A stretch of 64,000 nucleotides of DNA. Source: Candidatus Undinarchaeales archaeon (GTDB taxonomy: Archaea > SpSt-1190 > JASMDC01). Below, in pieces: positions 33,374 to 42,595 of this stretch. The stretch is taken from positions 84,015 through 148,014 of the forward strand of contig JASMDC010000005.1 in the NCBI GenBank assembly GCA_030753015.1. Reading direction: 5' to 3'. The position numbers were made by a program, and so were the translations under genes. The notes below the pieces were generated by a model. It saw nothing but the letters and a program-made list of their open reading frames with translations. It searched no databases and was not told where the DNA came from. Position 1 is the stretch's first letter. The number at the start of each line of letters is the position of its first letter.

Positions 33374-34885
33374 GTGGAAAGGCACATCGCTGCCACGGGA
33401 TCCGTCCTTGCAGTTGCTCTGCTCGCCCATCGGATGACGGCGTCAGCGGCCTACCTCCTTCTTGGAAGCAGGTTCGTTGTGGCTCTGGGACTGGCGGCCC
33501 TCCCTACGCTCATTGCGATACCCGCCCTCGCTTGTCACGTAAAGCCAACATCATCCCGTCGTCTTCCCCTTGTTCTCTTCTTGGCCATTCTGGCTCTCCT
33601 CCTACCCTTCCCCGTGTCCCTGACCGGGCCTCTCGTGCTTCTACTGGACGTAATGCTGCTCATCTGCCTGTTCGTACGCTTACGCCCCCATGGCCTGTCC
33701 GGTGCCGTTCCCGTGCTCCTCGCCTGTGCTCTGATCTCGTCACTGGTGCACTACACCGACGGCATCCCCCCGACCATGGTGGTTGACGCACGTCTCCTCC
33801 CTCCAGATGTACGGGCTGATGCCACAGCACTCTCTCGCCCTGTGACTCCTGATGAGCTCGATGAAGTAGCTGAGTTGTTCGCTCACCTTACAGGTGAACG
33901 TGTAGAGCGAACACGGGACGGATTCCATCTCCACGATTTCTCCTTTCATGTACTCCCCGCTGAGGACTACACTGCGGTCCTGGCCGCCGTGTTCGGGAGC
34001 CCGCCGGAGGAGATGGTGGTCCATACATTGGAGCAGCCAGCAGTCTTCTTCGGTATGGACGCCTATCTCGGTGGATCCAAGGAGCAGGTGCTTAGAAGGG
34101 CCATGCACGAGTACGGCCATATCGTGGACACGCGCGCTTTCGGGAGGACATCCCACGCAGCCATCGTGGAGGGTTTTGCCCGTTCGTTAGAAGAGGTCGC
34201 CATGCATGCGTTGTATGAGCGAGAGAAGGCAAAGGCGCCTCCGGCAAAGAGGCAGACGGATGATGTTCGAGAGGTCGCTTTCGAGCGGGTGAAGAAGGCA
34301 ATGATGGCTACTCCGGCACAAGAGGTCGTGTTGAACTCACGTCCCACTCTTCGTGCAACACGTCACCGCATCCAGGTCATCGAGTACTATATCACGCCCA
34401 AGAACCACTTCAGCCGCGCGCTCTTCTGGGACGACGTTCCCGAAGGGAGCCCTGAACGTGTGCGAGCACTGACAGAGGTGTTCCTAGCGGTGTTCCCCTT
34501 CTCTCCCCGCTCGGCCGAGCTACCCTCCAGCTTTCGACAAGAAATGATGCTTCTGAAGCAAGCGGCCGAATCACTTCGCGACCGGCCCATGTGGATGTCA
34601 CGCAGGGCATTCCTTGAGGAGTGGATCGGTGGTCATCGTACACGGATAGCGCGCCCCTTATCAGCCGCCATAATCCCATTGTTCCGAATCCCCCGATCTA
34701 GTTATCGGGCTGGAGTAGTGCTCTGGTGTACACTGATATCCGTAATCGTGCTCGTCAGCATCGTCGCGCTGGACAGGATGGCAGCAAAGATTGAGGTGAT
34801 GTTGATGCTCTGGACAGATACCTCCTCAACGGTTCCCGATATCGTCGGGGATATCGGCTCGACCGCGTTCCACCGCTCCACATAA
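33374..34885 (+). CDS. membrane-bound HExxH zinc peptidase-like protein
   Basis: A 503-residue protein with about four hydrophobic segments in the first 125 residues, an extracytoplasmic or cytoplasmic domain, and a C-terminal hydrophobic segment (VVLWCTLISVIVLVSIVAL). The zinc motif HEYGH is at residues 245-249, and the Glu in IVEGFARSLEE (E266) is a candidate third ligand, giving a gluzincin-like layout. No family is recognised beyond this. The start is a GTG about 27 bp below CGTTTTATTC. The stop codon lies inside the conserved promoter of the next gene. The neighbours are paralogous membrane proteins, so processing or quality control of surface proteins is possible. Confidence 0.65.
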   Translation: MERHIAATGSVLAVALLAHRMTASAAYLLLGSRFVVALGLAALPTLIAIPALACHVKPTSSRRLPLVLFLAILALLLPFPVSLTGPLVLLLDVMLLICLFVRLRPHGLSGAVPVLLACALISSLVHYTDGIPPTMVVDARLLPPDVRADATALSRPVTPDELDEVAELFAHLTGERVERTRDGFHLHDFSFHVLPAEDYTAVLAAVFGSPPEEMVVHTLEQPAVFFGMDAYLGGSKEQVLRRAMHEYGHIVDTRAFGRTSHAAIVEGFARSLEEVAMHALYEREKAKAPPAKRQTDDVREVAFERVKKAMMATPAQEVVLNSRPTLRATRHRIQVIEYYITPKNHFSRALFWDDVPEGSPERVRALTEVFLAVFPFSPRSAELPSSFRQEMMLLKQAAESLRDRPMWMSRRAFLEEWIGGHRTRIARPLSAAIIPLFRIPRSSYRAGVVLWCTLISVIVLVSIVALDRMAAKIEVMLMLWTDTSSTVPDIVGDIGSTAFHRST

Positions 34886-34915
34886 AAAGCATTACTGCGT
34901 CCACGGCCAACGATG
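34870..34915 (+). promoter_or_regulatory. promoter of first tandem membrane-protein gene (duplicated element, copy 1)
   Basis: The element spans a TATA-like ACATAAAAAG, 28 bp before the ATG, to the start codon. About 40 of 46 bases match copy 2 at 37040, including the flanking CCACCGCTCC. It contains the stop codon of the peptidase gene. Confidence 0.75.
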
Positions 34916-37030
34916 ACCATCCTCGCCCTCGGTCGTATCGCTGGACTGGCGTTCACGCTCGCTGCTCCCGGGATCGCGGCCGCCGGCCTCCTCGGGAAGC
35001 GAGGGATGACCCGACGAGATGCGCTCATGCTTGCCCTTCCTCTGAGCCTCGCCACGATGCCGCCCCTGGCACTGGCCATGGCCATCCTCCTCGGTACGGT
35101 GGTCACACCCACTCTGCTGGTAACGACGGCCGCCATGATAACCGGATTGTTGTGGAGCGTGGGAAGCAGGCCGCCCCTTCCCAAGGTGGCCCGTCCCGGT
35201 CGGTGGTCACTCCTCGCGCTCCTTGCTATCTGCGCCCTTCTTGCACTTGACCTCAGGCCCCCCCTGGGCCAGTCCGCGTTCGATGCTACCGCATGGGGGA
35301 GCTGCACGGACATGGCCGTGTACGATACCATCGGGGCCGGGGGGCTCAATTGGTTGTGGCGTAGCCGCCTCGAGGACGCTCATCCCTACGGGCTCCGCTA
35401 CCCGACAGCAGCGGAGCCAGGTGACCCCCTCCCCTGGACGGGTGACGCTCCCGAGGAGGTATACATCGCCCCCGCTGCTCTATCGCTTCCCGCCGACTAC
35501 GTCACCAACGGCTTCGTGAACATCGAGGACCAGCGCCTCGGTAACGCTGCCCTCTATGCGACCTTCGTGGCCTTCCTCGGTAGGCCCGGCATCCATCTCG
35601 CGTTCACCATCGCCCTGATAGCTACCGTCCTAGCCACCTCGGCGGCCGCACGCAAGCTCTCCGGTCCCGGATGGCCAGGAGCGCTGGCAGGCGCCCTTGC
35701 GCTCCTAGCAGGGCTCGCAGGTCACTTCGGCCCCGGTTTCGTCCAGGTCGTGCCCGACACGCTCTTCGCCGCCCTTCTCTCGGCCACCCTCCTCACGTTC
35801 GCTCTCGGCCGTCCGACACTGAGGGGATGGTTCCTTGCGGGGATGGTCGCCGGCACCCTTCTGGCGACGAGGGACGTAGCGGTGTTCTGCCTGGTAGGGA
35901 TGGCCGTCCCCATCCTCCGGTCCCCCCGACGTAAGTGGGTGAGCATGCTGTTCATCGCAGGAATGCTCATCACGCTCTTCCCCACAATGTACGTCCATCG
36001 CTTCGCCCTGGGCAGCGTCTGGGCCAATCCCACCATGGCGAAGTTCCCAGGGGAAGGCCTCACCTACACCTTCCTCGGGACACAGTTCACCGTACCCCTC
36101 TTCCTCAACTGGCCGTTCTACCACACGATGGTCCGAACGCCCACGACGCCCTTCCCCACGGCCCTGTTCCTACCACTAGTGATCACTTTCGTCCTCGGTA
36201 CCGGCGCACTCGCCCTTGCGCTGGTGGGCATCGCACGGTCGGAAGAGCGGCGCTGGGTGCTCGCGCTGTGGATTCTCCCGCTCCTCCTATTCCTCGCGTT
36301 GCAGGAGGATTGGGACGTGGCCAGGACATCTCTCATCCATCTCCTGCTCCCGGCCCTATGGGTGGCCGTCCCCGTGGGGATCCGGACGGCGAGCGACCGG
36401 AAGGGAGCGGTCGTCGTTCTGGGCATAGTCCTCATTCTCTCAGCGGCCGTCAGGCTCGCGGCTCATGTTGACGCACCACCCGATAGTCGATGGTCAGAGG
36501 TCTACGGCGACCGTCATGTCGACGAAGGAGGTGTCGCGGACGTTCGGGAGCGCCTTCTCACAACGGGACCGTTCCCGCTCTTCCCCGAAGGACTGCCTCT
36601 GAATCCCGGGCGTCTCGCCGGGGAGCTTGCCCGAGCGGACGATCCCCGGCCCCTGCCAGAGCGTCCCTGGCACCTGCCTCGGTTCGACCTAGAACGAACC
36701 TCTGTGCACGTGGACCTCCGTTCTGGCCCGGCCGATTTGCGGCTCGCCCTCCTGGCCAGTACAGACCTCGGTCTCCCCCGGGCCAAACGGAAGGGTGACG
36801 CCTACGAGCTTACCATCCCCCGCAAGGAAGGGGGGGGCCCGTGCGCCCTGTACGAGATGACGCTCTCGGACGATGGGAACGTGCTCTCGGTGGGCCTACG
36901 GCCCTTCATGTCCGCGGAGCTCGGCGCACGCTGCCCTCCACGCTCCCGGAGCGAACAGCTCGGGAAAGTCACGCTCTGGACGTCTGGACGACGTGACGTC
37001 GCAGCCCATCGCTACCCCTTCCCGTCGTGA
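34913..37030 (+). CDS. polytopic membrane protein, GT-C-like (first tandem copy)
   Basis: A 705-residue protein with about ten hydrophobic segments in the first 500 residues and a soluble C-terminal part. It shares many blocks with the next gene: MAVYDTIGAGGLNWLWRSRL, LPADYVTNGFVNIEDQRLGN, VPDTLFAALLSATLL, LFPTMYVHRFALGSVW, LFLNWPFYHTMVRTPT and LQEDWDVARTSL. The layout resembles GT-C glycosyltransferases of the PMT/ArnT type, but the acidic pair of the first loop is not clear, so enzymatic function is uncertain. The C-terminal region carries GGGPCALYEMTLS, possibly an extracellular sandwich domain. It is probably part of surface glycosylation or assembly. Confidence 0.75.
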   Translation: MTILALGRIAGLAFTLAAPGIAAAGLLGKRGMTRRDALMLALPLSLATMPPLALAMAILLGTVVTPTLLVTTAAMITGLLWSVGSRPPLPKVARPGRWSLLALLAICALLALDLRPPLGQSAFDATAWGSCTDMAVYDTIGAGGLNWLWRSRLEDAHPYGLRYPTAAEPGDPLPWTGDAPEEVYIAPAALSLPADYVTNGFVNIEDQRLGNAALYATFVAFLGRPGIHLAFTIALIATVLATSAAARKLSGPGWPGALAGALALLAGLAGHFGPGFVQVVPDTLFAALLSATLLTFALGRPTLRGWFLAGMVAGTLLATRDVAVFCLVGMAVPILRSPRRKWVSMLFIAGMLITLFPTMYVHRFALGSVWANPTMAKFPGEGLTYTFLGTQFTVPLFLNWPFYHTMVRTPTTPFPTALFLPLVITFVLGTGALALALVGIARSEERRWVLALWILPLLLFLALQEDWDVARTSLIHLLLPALWVAVPVGIRTASDRKGAVVVLGIVLILSAAVRLAAHVDAPPDSRWSEVYGDRHVDEGGVADVRERLLTTGPFPLFPEGLPLNPGRLAGELARADDPRPLPERPWHLPRFDLERTSVHVDLRSGPADLRLALLASTDLGLPRAKRKGDAYELTIPRKEGGGPCALYEMTLSDDGNVLSVGLRPFMSAELGARCPPRSRSEQLGKVTLWTSGRRDVAAHRYPFPS

Positions 37031-37039
37031 GGTGCGGGG

Positions 37040-37085
37040 CCACCGCTCCACATAAAAAGAATTACTGCGAACACGGCTCTCGATG
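37040..37085 (+). promoter_or_regulatory. promoter of second tandem membrane-protein gene (duplicated element, copy 2)
   Basis: Same element as at 34870, with the TATA-like ACATAAAAAG 28 bp before the ATG. It was retained with the gene after duplication. Confidence 0.75.
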
Positions 37086-39221
37086 CTCCTCACCGCGCTC
37101 TGGCGACTGTGCGGTCTTGCGGTCGTTTTCGTGCTCCCTGCCATCGCCGCCGCTCGTCTCCTGCACGATCGTCGTTCATCAGAGGGCCATCCGGCGTTCC
37201 TGGCCATCCCCCTCGCCCTCGCTATTGTGCCCCCGGCTGCTCTGGGACTGGCCTTCCTCCTTGACACCCTCGTCACCCCCGCGCTCCTCGTCGCCACATC
37301 CCTATTCCTTTCCGCTCTGCTCTGGGCCGCACGGACGCGTCATCCCTCGGTCGAGCCTCCACCCCTTGGCCTAGTTCTCCCCGCAGCGGCAGTGCTCGTC
37401 CTCGTCCTTGGTCTTCTCGTGGACATCCACCCGCCCCTCGGAGAGCTCCCCTTCGAGCAGAATCCGTGGAGACGGTGCACGCACGTGGCCGTGTACGACA
37501 CGGTCGGTGTCGGGAGTGTCACCTGGCTCTACCGTATCCGGATGGAGATCTATTCACCCTTCTTCCCGCATTACACGCGGAGCGTCCACAGGGGGCTCCC
37601 GTTACCTGGCCCTGGACGTGAGAGTGAGCGAGATGTCTCTGAAACGGATGACGAAGTATACGTGTTCCCGGCCACGGCTGCGCTTCCTGCAGACTACATC
37701 ACTAACGGATACGTGAACATCGGCGATCAGCGGCTGGGTAACACGGCCATCTTCAGCGCCCTCTTCCCCTTCCTGGGGAGCTACACGTTCCATGTCGCTT
37801 TCGCCCTAGCCCTATTGGGGACCGTGCTCGCCACGGCGGCCGCGTCCTGGCGGTTGTCGGGAGCGGGCTGGCCCGTCGCGTTCAGCGCGGCCCTGGCATT
37901 GCTCATGCCCCTGGCAACTCACTTCAGCCATGACTTCCTCTTCCTGGTCCCCGACACCCTTTTCGCCGCTTGCCTCGCTGCCGCCCTCATCGCCCTAGCT
38001 CTCGAACGTCCCTCATACCGGGGATGGCTCCTGGCCGGGATGCTCGCCGGCATGCTGCTAAGCGTCAGGGACGTGGCATTGCTCTGCCTCCCTGCGTTCG
38101 CGGTCCCGCTCTCCCGGGCATCACGACCACGGTCCGCGGTCGCGCTGTTCGCGATAGGTGCGCTCGTTACCCTCTTCCCAACGATGTACGTCCAGCAGTA
38201 TGCCTACGGCAGCGCGTGGACGAGCCCGGGGGTGGCCAAGTTCCCGGGCAACGGTATCGAGTACTCCTTCCTGGGAGCACGCACGACGTTACCGCTCTTC
38301 CTCAACTGGCCTTTCCATGAGACCATCGTACGCACGCCCACGAGCCCGGTCCCGACGTTCCTCTACCTGCCCTTGGTCATGGCGCTCCTCTTCGGTACCA
38401 CAGGGAGCGCGCTCGTCCTGGCAGGGCTCTGGTACTCCGGTGAACGGCGCATGCTCCTGCTCTGGACGGTCCCGCTGGTCCTATTCCTCGCCGTGCAGGA
38501 GGACTGGGACGTGGTTAAGACGAGTCTCGCCTACCTCTGGCTCCCGGCGCTCTGGATCGCTGCCCCCGAGGGTTTGCGCGCGTTCTCCGGACGCCGCGGA
38601 ATCGCAGCCATTTTGCTACTCACACTCGTCCTCTCGCTCACGGTGCGCTTTGCAGCGAATGTTGAGTTCGATACGGATCCGCGGTGGACCGATGCCTATG
38701 GGCTCGACCTCGATCCTTCGTACCTCGGGCCACAGACGGATACCCTCGCGACGGGACACCCCCTCCCGCTGCTCCCCACAAGGCTCCCATTCTCGCCCTC
38801 CAGGCTGCTTGACGAGCTCGGTCATGTCGGGGACGACCGCCCCATCCAGGACCGCACCGTCCTCCTGCCGCGGTTCAACCTAGAGACCGGGCCTGTTAAT
38901 CTGGACCTGCGGACCGTTCCGGCTCAGCAGCTCAGGTTCGCCCTCGGTGCCATGTCCGGCCTCGGCGCCCCACGCTCCGTACGGGTGCCTGGAGGCCACA
39001 TCATCACCTTCCCGCGAGAAGGGGGAGGCGCATGTATGTACGTGGAGGTCGCGGTTACTGCCGAAGGGGATGGCCTCGTAATCGACCTCGTGCCCCTCGG
39101 TCCCGGCGACCTGGGCATCACCTGCCCAGAAGACCTGCAACGCAATCCCCTCGGTGAGTTCTTCGTCTGGACCGACCGTCCCATCGAGCTCCGGACGGAC
39201 AGCGCCTGGGACCGTACATGA
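37083..39221 (+). CDS. polytopic membrane protein, GT-C-like (second tandem copy)
   Basis: A 712-residue paralogue of the preceding gene. Matching blocks include HVAVYDTVGVGSVTWLYRIR, LPADYITNGYVNIGDQRLGN, VPDTLFAACLAAALIALALE, LFPTMYVQQYAYGSAW, LFLNWPFHETIVRTPT and VQEDWDVVKTSLAYLWLPAL. The membrane part is more conserved than the C-terminal soluble part, suggesting a common mechanism with different partners or acceptors. It is led by the same promoter element as the first copy. The copies differ widely in sequence, so the duplication is not recent even though the promoter has stayed similar. Confidence 0.75.
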   Translation: MLLTALWRLCGLAVVFVLPAIAAARLLHDRRSSEGHPAFLAIPLALAIVPPAALGLAFLLDTLVTPALLVATSLFLSALLWAARTRHPSVEPPPLGLVLPAAAVLVLVLGLLVDIHPPLGELPFEQNPWRRCTHVAVYDTVGVGSVTWLYRIRMEIYSPFFPHYTRSVHRGLPLPGPGRESERDVSETDDEVYVFPATAALPADYITNGYVNIGDQRLGNTAIFSALFPFLGSYTFHVAFALALLGTVLATAAASWRLSGAGWPVAFSAALALLMPLATHFSHDFLFLVPDTLFAACLAAALIALALERPSYRGWLLAGMLAGMLLSVRDVALLCLPAFAVPLSRASRPRSAVALFAIGALVTLFPTMYVQQYAYGSAWTSPGVAKFPGNGIEYSFLGARTTLPLFLNWPFHETIVRTPTSPVPTFLYLPLVMALLFGTTGSALVLAGLWYSGERRMLLLWTVPLVLFLAVQEDWDVVKTSLAYLWLPALWIAAPEGLRAFSGRRGIAAILLLTLVLSLTVRFAANVEFDTDPRWTDAYGLDLDPSYLGPQTDTLATGHPLPLLPTRLPFSPSRLLDELGHVGDDRPIQDRTVLLPRFNLETGPVNLDLRTVPAQQLRFALGAMSGLGAPRSVRVPGGHIITFPREGGGACMYVEVAVTAEGDGLVIDLVPLGPGDLGITCPEDLQRNPLGEFFVWTDRPIELRTDSAWDRT

Positions 39222-39299
39222 GGGCTGCGGACCGTACAGGTCAGGTTTAAGAGGCTTTGGGTGGTATCGCCAAACGACCGCTCCCAGAGCGGAAAGGTT

Positions 39300-40637
39300 G
39301 TGATTCCAATACCAGTTCTGAGCATTGTCGGATCGCAGTGGGGCGACGAGGGAAAGGGCAAGATCGTGGACGCCGTGTCCGAGAACGCTGACATGATCGT
39401 GCGCTATCAGGGCGGCGACAACGCCGGCCACACGGTGATGGTCGAGGACCGGACCTACAAATTCCATGTCCTCCCAGCGGGTGTGCTCCGGGGGATCCGG
39501 AGCCTCGTTGCTAGCGAGGTCGTCGTGAACCCGGCCCAGGTGAAGCGCGAGCTCGACGCCCTCGAGCGCGAGGCCAACCTAGGGATCGATCCCCGATGTC
39601 ACGTCATCATCCCCTACCACGTTGCCATGGACCTGGCCAAGGAGGCACACCGGGCAAAGACCACGGGCGCTGCCATCGGCACCACCGCTCGGGGCATCGG
39701 GCCCTGTTACTCTGATGCTGCGGACCGCACGGGCATCACCTTCTTCGAGTTCGTGGGGGACCCGAAGGTCCTGGAAAAGCGCATCCGCGATAACTTCATC
39801 CTCAAAGAGAAGTACCTCCGGGCCGTGTACGACGAGGGTATGACCGTGATCCGTGAAGGAAAGCGTGTGGAGACCACCGCGGACGAGATCGTGGCAGAGT
39901 ACATCGAGCTCGGCAAGCTCCTACGCCCCTACCTCACCGATGTTTCCATAGAGGTCAACGATGCCATCGCGGCAGGTAAGAACGTGGTGTTCGAGGGGGC
40001 ACAGGGGACGCTCCTTGACCTTTACTTCGGTAACTACCCCAAGGTCACCAGCTCTCACCCCATGACCGGTGCTGCATTCACCAGCGTGGGCATGCCACCG
40101 ATGGCCATCCAGAGCATCGGTATCATGAAGGCCTACGTCACCAAGGTCGGCTCGGGTCCCGTGGTCACGTGCCTTGACGGCGGACGATGGCCTGTGGACG
40201 AGTCGGCATCGGAGCCGGATGCCATCGAGATCCGGAAGCAGGGCAAGGAGTATGGTGCCACCACCGGCCGCGCCCGGCGCGTGGGATGGCTCGACCTGGT
40301 CGTCCAGCGATACTCCAACCGTATCAACGGCTTTACCGACATGGCCCTCACCAAGCTGGACGTCCTGGCGGGCATGGACACGATCAAGATCTGCGTCGCC
40401 TACGAGTGCGACGGTGAGACGATCACCGACTACCCCTCCTGGGATCTGGAAAAGCTGGCACGATGCGAACCTGTGTACAAGGATTTCCCTGGCTTCCAGA
40501 AGGTAGAAGACGAGAACGCTCAGCAGATCATCGCTTTCATCGAGAGCGAGATGGGCGTGCCCATCACCATCCTATCCACTGGCCCCGGCCGCACCGAGAC
40601 GGTGTACCGCGGATTCGAGGGTCTGTCAGGGCAGTAG
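39300..40637 (+). CDS. purA: adenylosuccinate synthetase
   Basis: Converts IMP and aspartate to adenylosuccinate with GTP in AMP synthesis. Motifs are GSQWGDEGKGK (P-loop, near residue 10), GGDNAGHTV, GTTARGIGPCY, FEGAQGTLLD and TTGRARRVGWLD. At about 445 residues it is longer than the short (about 340-residue) enzymes of many archaea and matches the bacterial and eukaryotic length class. The chosen start is a GTG after GGAAAGG that puts the P-loop at the family-typical distance; an in-frame GTG at 39261 would add 13 residues. CAGGTTTAAGA near 39245 is a possible TATA box. Confidence 0.96.
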   Translation: MIPIPVLSIVGSQWGDEGKGKIVDAVSENADMIVRYQGGDNAGHTVMVEDRTYKFHVLPAGVLRGIRSLVASEVVVNPAQVKRELDALEREANLGIDPRCHVIIPYHVAMDLAKEAHRAKTTGAAIGTTARGIGPCYSDAADRTGITFFEFVGDPKVLEKRIRDNFILKEKYLRAVYDEGMTVIREGKRVETTADEIVAEYIELGKLLRPYLTDVSIEVNDAIAAGKNVVFEGAQGTLLDLYFGNYPKVTSSHPMTGAAFTSVGMPPMAIQSIGIMKAYVTKVGSGPVVTCLDGGRWPVDESASEPDAIEIRKQGKEYGATTGRARRVGWLDLVVQRYSNRINGFTDMALTKLDVLAGMDTIKICVAYECDGETITDYPSWDLEKLARCEPVYKDFPGFQKVEDENAQQIIAFIESEMGVPITILSTGPGRTETVYRGFEGLSGQ

Positions 40638-40649
40638 GTCCCCATCCGT

Positions 40650-41936
40650 TCAGTCCGCAGTCAGTTCCTTAGCGATGCCACGTACACGCTTTAGTATGTC
40701 GTCCACCGGGAACGTGAACGCTCTATCCCGATAGAGGAACCTGCCCCCGACGAGCGTATCAGTGACATCCCCTCCCTGTGCAGCATAGACCAGATTCGAG
40801 ACCGGATCGTGGCACGGGATGAGCCGCGGCGAGTCGAGGTCCAGGAGCACCATGTCCGCCAGTTTTCCCTCCTCGATGGAGCCGAGGTCTGCCTCGACGT
40901 GCATCACCCGGGCCGCGTCGATGGTCGCCATATCCATCACGCGGCGGGCAGGCATGACGGTCGCATCCATGTTCGCCGCCTTGTGTACGAGAGCGCACAC
41001 CTTCATCTCCTCAAGCATGTCGAGGTTGTTGTTCGAGACGTTCGAGTCGGTGCCCAGGCCCACGGGCACTCCGACCTTGTCCAAGAGGGCCATGGGGGGC
41101 ACTCCGCCCACAGCGAGCTTCATGTTGGACGTGGGATTATGGGAAACGGTCACGCCCTTGTCGGCCATGAGCCGGACGTCATCCTTATCCAGATGGACGC
41201 AGTGGAACGCGATGGTGGGCAGGTCGAACACCCCGAGGTCCGCCAGATACCGGGGGGGGCGCTTGCCCTTGTCCTTCACCATGTTCTCGACCTCGCCCGC
41301 GGTCTCGGAAAGGTGTATCTGGATGGGGACCTCATGCTTCCTGGCCACATCCATGGCCATGTGCAGAGTCTCTTCCGAGCACGTGTAGGGGGCATGGGGG
41401 GATATGTCCGGGTAGATGAGCGGGTGTTTCTTGGAGGCCCGGCACAGAGCATCGGCCGAGCGCTTGTACTCCTCGGGCCCCGAGGCCATGTTCGTGGGGA
41501 AGTCCAGGAATATACCACCGGGAGCAAATCGCATGCCTACCGTCTCTGTAGCCCGGCACCCCTGCTCGGGCCAAAAGTACATGTCATGGCAGAAGGTGGT
41601 CCCGGAGGACACCATCTCCAGCTGGGCGAGCACGGTGGAATAGTACACGGCCTCCTCTGTGAGCTTTGCTTCGGTCGGCCAGATGCGCTCCTCGAGCCAG
41701 GGCATGAGGGCCATGTCGTCAGCAAAACCCCGCATGAACGACATGCCCGTATGACTGTGGGTATTGATAAGACCAGGGATGACGATCCGCCGAGACGCGT
41801 CGACCACCTCGTCGACCTTATCGGGCAGGTCCTTACCGACCTTGGCGATGCGGTCGCCGTCGATGAGCACATCACCGCGGAACACGCGGCGCTTGTGATC
41901 CTGGGTCACCAGCAGTCCGTTCTTGATGAGCAGCAT
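40650..41936 (-). CDS. mtaD: 5-methylthioadenosine/S-adenosylhomocysteine deaminase
   Basis: An amidohydrolase of 428 residues. The metal site is INTHSHTGMSFMRG near residues 58-71, with later ligands in IQIHLSET, AFHCVHLD and GLGTDSNVSNNN. This set is that of the MtaD/DadD family, which deaminates MTA, SAH, adenosine or 5-deoxyadenosine. In some archaea SAH is removed as S-inosylhomocysteine this way, and together with ahcY at 31941 it offers an alternative route. GGTGA lies 7 bases before the ATG. TACATAAAGATAC near 41970 is a likely TATA box. The exact substrate range is not readable from sequence. Confidence 0.92.
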   Translation of the reverse strand: MLLIKNGLLVTQDHKRRVFRGDVLIDGDRIAKVGKDLPDKVDEVVDASRRIVIPGLINTHSHTGMSFMRGFADDMALMPWLEERIWPTEAKLTEEAVYYSTVLAQLEMVSSGTTFCHDMYFWPEQGCRATETVGMRFAPGGIFLDFPTNMASGPEEYKRSADALCRASKKHPLIYPDISPHAPYTCSEETLHMAMDVARKHEVPIQIHLSETAGEVENMVKDKGKRPPRYLADLGVFDLPTIAFHCVHLDKDDVRLMADKGVTVSHNPTSNMKLAVGGVPPMALLDKVGVPVGLGTDSNVSNNNLDMLEEMKVCALVHKAANMDATVMPARRVMDMATIDAARVMHVEADLGSIEEGKLADMVLLDLDSPRLIPCHDPVSNLVYAAQGGDVTDTLVGGRFLYRDRAFTFPVDDILKRVRGIAKELTAD

Positions 41937-42075
41937 GGTCGTTCACCTAGATCACGGGGGTGTGAGTATCTTTATGTATCTACGGGAGGGTGTGGTATTG
42001 TAGCGAGAGGGAGATCCACCCCTCATAGGATATGATGATCGTGCTTGGCCTGAAGGTTGGGTTTGAGCGTTCCGG

Positions 42076-42252
42076 TCAGGAGGGTGTAGTACCTCCCTGT
42101 ACGAGGAAATCATCGAGCCGTTCCTGGACTAGCCTATGGCGGCGATAGATGAGCCTGCCGCATCGATGGCACTGTACGAAGGCGTACCGACCCTGAGTAT
42201 TCTCGGGAACGGTCCACCTGAAGTGACAGCGGTCGCATTCCACCTCACGCAT
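42076..42252 (-). CDS. small zinc-ribbon protein
   Basis: A 58-residue protein beginning MREVECDRCHFRW, with a second pair CHRCGRL, giving a CxxC-x20-CxxC ribbon. A basic C-terminal half follows. TTTAAA at 42275-42280 lies 26 bp before this ATG, indicating a leaderless start here, not at an in-frame start 36 bases upstream. It may bind nucleic acid or act as a partner subunit. No specific family is recognised. Confidence 0.65.
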   Translation of the reverse strand: MREVECDRCHFRWTVPENTQGRYAFVQCHRCGRLIYRRHRLVQERLDDFLVQGGTTPS

Positions 42253-42317
42253 GAATGAGAAAGGCAGTCCATCCTTTAAATGGGACAAGTGGGGGGAATG
42301 CCGGTATTCGCCAGTGC

Positions 42318-42545
42318 CTAATCGAGCTTCATGCCGCCCGTCAGGAAGGAGAACACGTCCTCCTCGGCCTGGTCCTTCCCGAAGAACATGCCCACCTTGT
42401 AGCCTACAAAGAAGCCGCCGGCGAACACTAGCACCTCAGGGTGCTCGATAAGGAACTCGACGATGGACGTGATAAGACCGTAAAGGAAGGCGAAAATCCC
42501 CTTGCCGACCTCAAGAGCCTTGGCGATAACCTCGTCAGGGTCCAT
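42318..42545 (-). CDS. small membrane protein
   Basis: A 75-residue protein with two hydrophobic segments (GIFAFLYGLITSIVEFLI and VLVFAGGFFVGYKVGMFFG) and an acidic C-terminus. AGTTATATACC near 42576 lies about 31 bp before the ATG. It sits between the zinc-ribbon gene and the large membrane protein of the pilus region and may be a small accessory subunit. No family is recognised. Confidence 0.65.
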   Translation of the reverse strand: MDPDEVIAKALEVGKGIFAFLYGLITSIVEFLIEHPEVLVFAGGFFVGYKVGMFFGKDQAEEDVFSFLTGGMKLD

Positions 42546-42595
42546 CAGGTGTGATACAGCGGCTCAGGGTAGTTATATACCTTTCGCTTGCCCTG

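Noticed and set aside
40809..42035. A 408-codon plus-strand frame opposite the deaminase gene
   Set aside because: The minus-strand frame is an unmistakable amidohydrolase; the opposite frame has no motif and is His-rich shadow sequence.
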